Source of the DNA: an uncultured Rhodospirillales bacterium
GTDB lineage: Bacteria; Pseudomonadota; Alphaproteobacteria; Acetobacterales; Acetobacteraceae
Direction: 5' to 3'
Assembly: GCA_903904805.1 (NCBI GenBank)
Contig: CAIVDX010000194.1
Location: 1 to 6,502, forward strand
Length of the DNA stretch: 6,502 bases
The position numbers and the translations under genes are program-made. Shown here one piece after another: positions 5,233 to 6,502 of this stretch; the first letter of the stretch is position 1, and every line of letters starts with the position of its first letter. The notes below the pieces were generated by a model, which did not search any database, was not told the origin of the DNA, and saw only the letters and a program-made list of their open reading frames with translations.

Positions 5233-6502
5233 GGTGCTGCCTTGGGCAGATTGGCGGGGGCGGGACCGCCGGCCATCCAGTCGAGCAGCTCGACCGTGTG
5301 GATGGTGGGCACGCCGTCGCCGGCAAGTTGGGTGAGACAGCCGATATTGCCGGCGGCGATCACGTCAGGGCTGGTGGCCTTCAGCCGGTCGAGCTTGCGA
5401 CGGCGCAGGCGGGTGGCGATCTTCGGCTGCATGATGTTGTAGGTGCCGGCGGAGCCGCAGCAGAGATGACTTTCGCGGGGCTCGGCGATCGTGAAGCCTG
5501 CCGAGCGCAGAAGGGCTTTTGGCGCATCGAGCACACGCTGTCCGTGTTGCAGGCTGCAGGCGGCGTGATAGGCCACAGTGAGGTTCGGCGCGCCGCGCGT
5601 GGGGCTGTAGCCGATGCGCTGGAGATATTCGGTGATATCCAGCGCACGGGAGGCGATGGCCTCGGCCTTGGCCGCGATGTCGGAGTCGTTGCGGAAGAGG
5701 AAGCCGTAATCCTTCACCACCGTGCCGCAGCCGGAGGTGTTGATGATGATCGCATCAAGCCCGCCATTGGCGATTTCTGTGTGCCAGGCTTCGATGTTGG
5801 CACGTGCTGAGATTTTGGCGGCGTCTTCATTGCCCATATGATGGGTCAGAGCGCCGCAGCAGCCGGCCTCGCGCGCGATCACCACCTCGATGCCCATCCG
5901 GGTGAGCAGACGAATGGTCGCCTCGTTGATCGAGGGGGAGAGCACCTGCTGCGCGCAGCCCGCAAGCAGGGCCACGCGACCTTTGCGCGTGCCCTCGGCC
6001 AGGGTGACACCGGGGCGCTGCAGGGCGCTGGGAGCAGGCAGCGAGGCGGGGGCGAGATCGAGCATCGCGCGCAGACGGCTCGCCAACATTGATGAACCCG
6101 GCACGAGATTCCGCAACGGGCGCGCGCGGCCCGCGAGCTTGAGCATCGGGCGCAGGCGCTCGGGATAGGGCAGCAAAGCGGCCAGGGCAGCCCGCATCAG
6201 CCGCTCCATCGGCGGGCGGCGATAGGTGCGTTGGATGTAGGCGCGGGCGTGGTCGACGAGATGCATGTAGTTCACGCCCGAGGGGCATGTGGTCATGCAG
6301 GAGAGACAGGAGAGGCAGCGATCGACATGGCGCACCACCTCCTCGGTGGCGGGGCGGCCGGACTCCAGCATGTCCTTCATCAGGTAGATGCGGCCACGCG
6401 GGCTGTCGAGTTCATCACCCAGCAGAACGAAGGTGGGACAGGTGGCGGTGCACATGCCGCAATGCACGCAGCTGCGCAGCACGGCATTGGCCACCTGGGT
6501 GG
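5229..6502 (-). CDS. glcF: Glycolate oxidase iron-sulfur subunit GlcF, 5'-truncated by the window edge
   Basis: GlcF carries electrons in the GlcDEF glycolate oxidase/dehydrogenase, which turns glycolate into glyoxylate at the inner membrane. Counting from the GTG at 6494 (421 codons), two 4Fe-4S ferredoxin motifs are intact: CVHCGMCTATCP (Cys9, 12, 15, 19) and CLSCLSCMTTCP (Cys60, 63, 66, 70). Two cysteine-rich CCG domains follow, with Cys180, Cys212-213 and Cys256 in the first and Cys313, Cys345-346 and Cys386 in the second. GDELDSPRGRIYLMK and HLCCGSAGTYN are typical of GlcF rather than LutA or heterodisulfide reductase. The frame stays open to the right edge (Thr-Gln before the GTG codon), and E. 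coli GlcF has about 20 residues before this point, so the true start is probably just outside and GTG is internal. FAD subunits glcD and glcE are expected beyond the edge. The stop overlaps the TPR start as ATGA. Confidence 0.95.
   Translation of the reverse strand, partial: TQVANAVLRSCVHCGMCTATCPTFVLLGDELDSPRGRIYLMKDMLESGRPATEEVVRHVDRCLSCLSCMTTCPSGVNYMHLVDHARAYIQRTYRRPPMERLMRAALAALLPYPERLRPMLKLAGRARPLRNLVPGSSMLASRLRAMLDLAPASLPAPSALQRPGVTLAEGTRKGRVALLAGCAQQVLSPSINEATIRLLTRMGIEVVIAREAGCCGALTHHMGNEDAAKISARANIEAWHTEIANGGLDAIIINTSGCGTVVKDYGFLFRNDSDIAAKAEAIASRALDITEYLQRIGYSPTRGAPNLTVAYHAACSLQHGQRVLDAPKALLRSAGFTIAEPRESHLCCGSAGTYNIMQPKIATRLRRRKLDRLKATSPDVIAAGNIGCLTQLAGDGVPTIHTVELLDWMAGGPAPANLPKAAP

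Noticed and set aside
5184..5810. 208-codon open frame on the + strand inside glcF
   Set aside because: It lies opposite the well-conserved GlcF CCG domains, has no recognisable motif and no ribosome site; it is a shadow of the real gene.

Overview
This 6.5-kb window is GC-rich chromosomal DNA. Gene content and codon use suggest an alphaproteobacterium, and the style of the proteins leans towards Acetobacteraceae/Rhodospirillales; the phylum-level call is fairly secure, the family-level call is an inference. No tRNA, rRNA, CRISPR array, insertion sequence or phage gene is visible, and base composition is even except for one AT-rich patch at about 4661-4700.

Layout: the left part reads on the + strand. 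It opens with the 3' three-quarters of the elongation factor P gene (1-444, its start lies before the window), then an inositol monophosphatase/SuhB-family gene (478-1314). After a 94-bp gap that holds a 15-bp perfect dyad and a promoter-like pair of boxes, three tightly packed genes follow. They encode a secreted Pro/Ala-rich protein with a C-terminal OmpA-like domain (1409-2143), a four-helix MotA/TolQ/ExbB-type proton-channel subunit (2140-3279) and a MotB-like subunit with one membrane helix, a very long proline-free periplasmic linker and a C-terminal OmpA domain (3296-4660). Two genes on the - strand converge on this block: a TPR protein with a signal peptide (4699-5232) and the glycolate oxidase iron-sulfur subunit GlcF (5229-6502, its start lies beyond the right edge). 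The 38 bp between the converging stop codons form an unusual AT-rich, multi-arm inverted repeat that probably ends transcription from both sides.

How the genes fit together: the three-gene block looks like a proton-motive-force-driven envelope machine. The channel subunit and the MotB-like subunit would form the inner-membrane motor, and both OmpA-domain proteins could hold peptidoglycan. It lacks flagellar genes, TonB/ExbD/Tol genes and Zorya effector genes nearby, so its job is open; it is the most interesting item here. EF-P may matter locally, because the secreted OmpA-like protein carries a run of six prolines. GlcF would work with GlcD and GlcE, presumably encoded just beyond the right edge, to oxidise glycolate to glyoxylate; the TPR gene is translationally coupled to glcF but its role is unknown.
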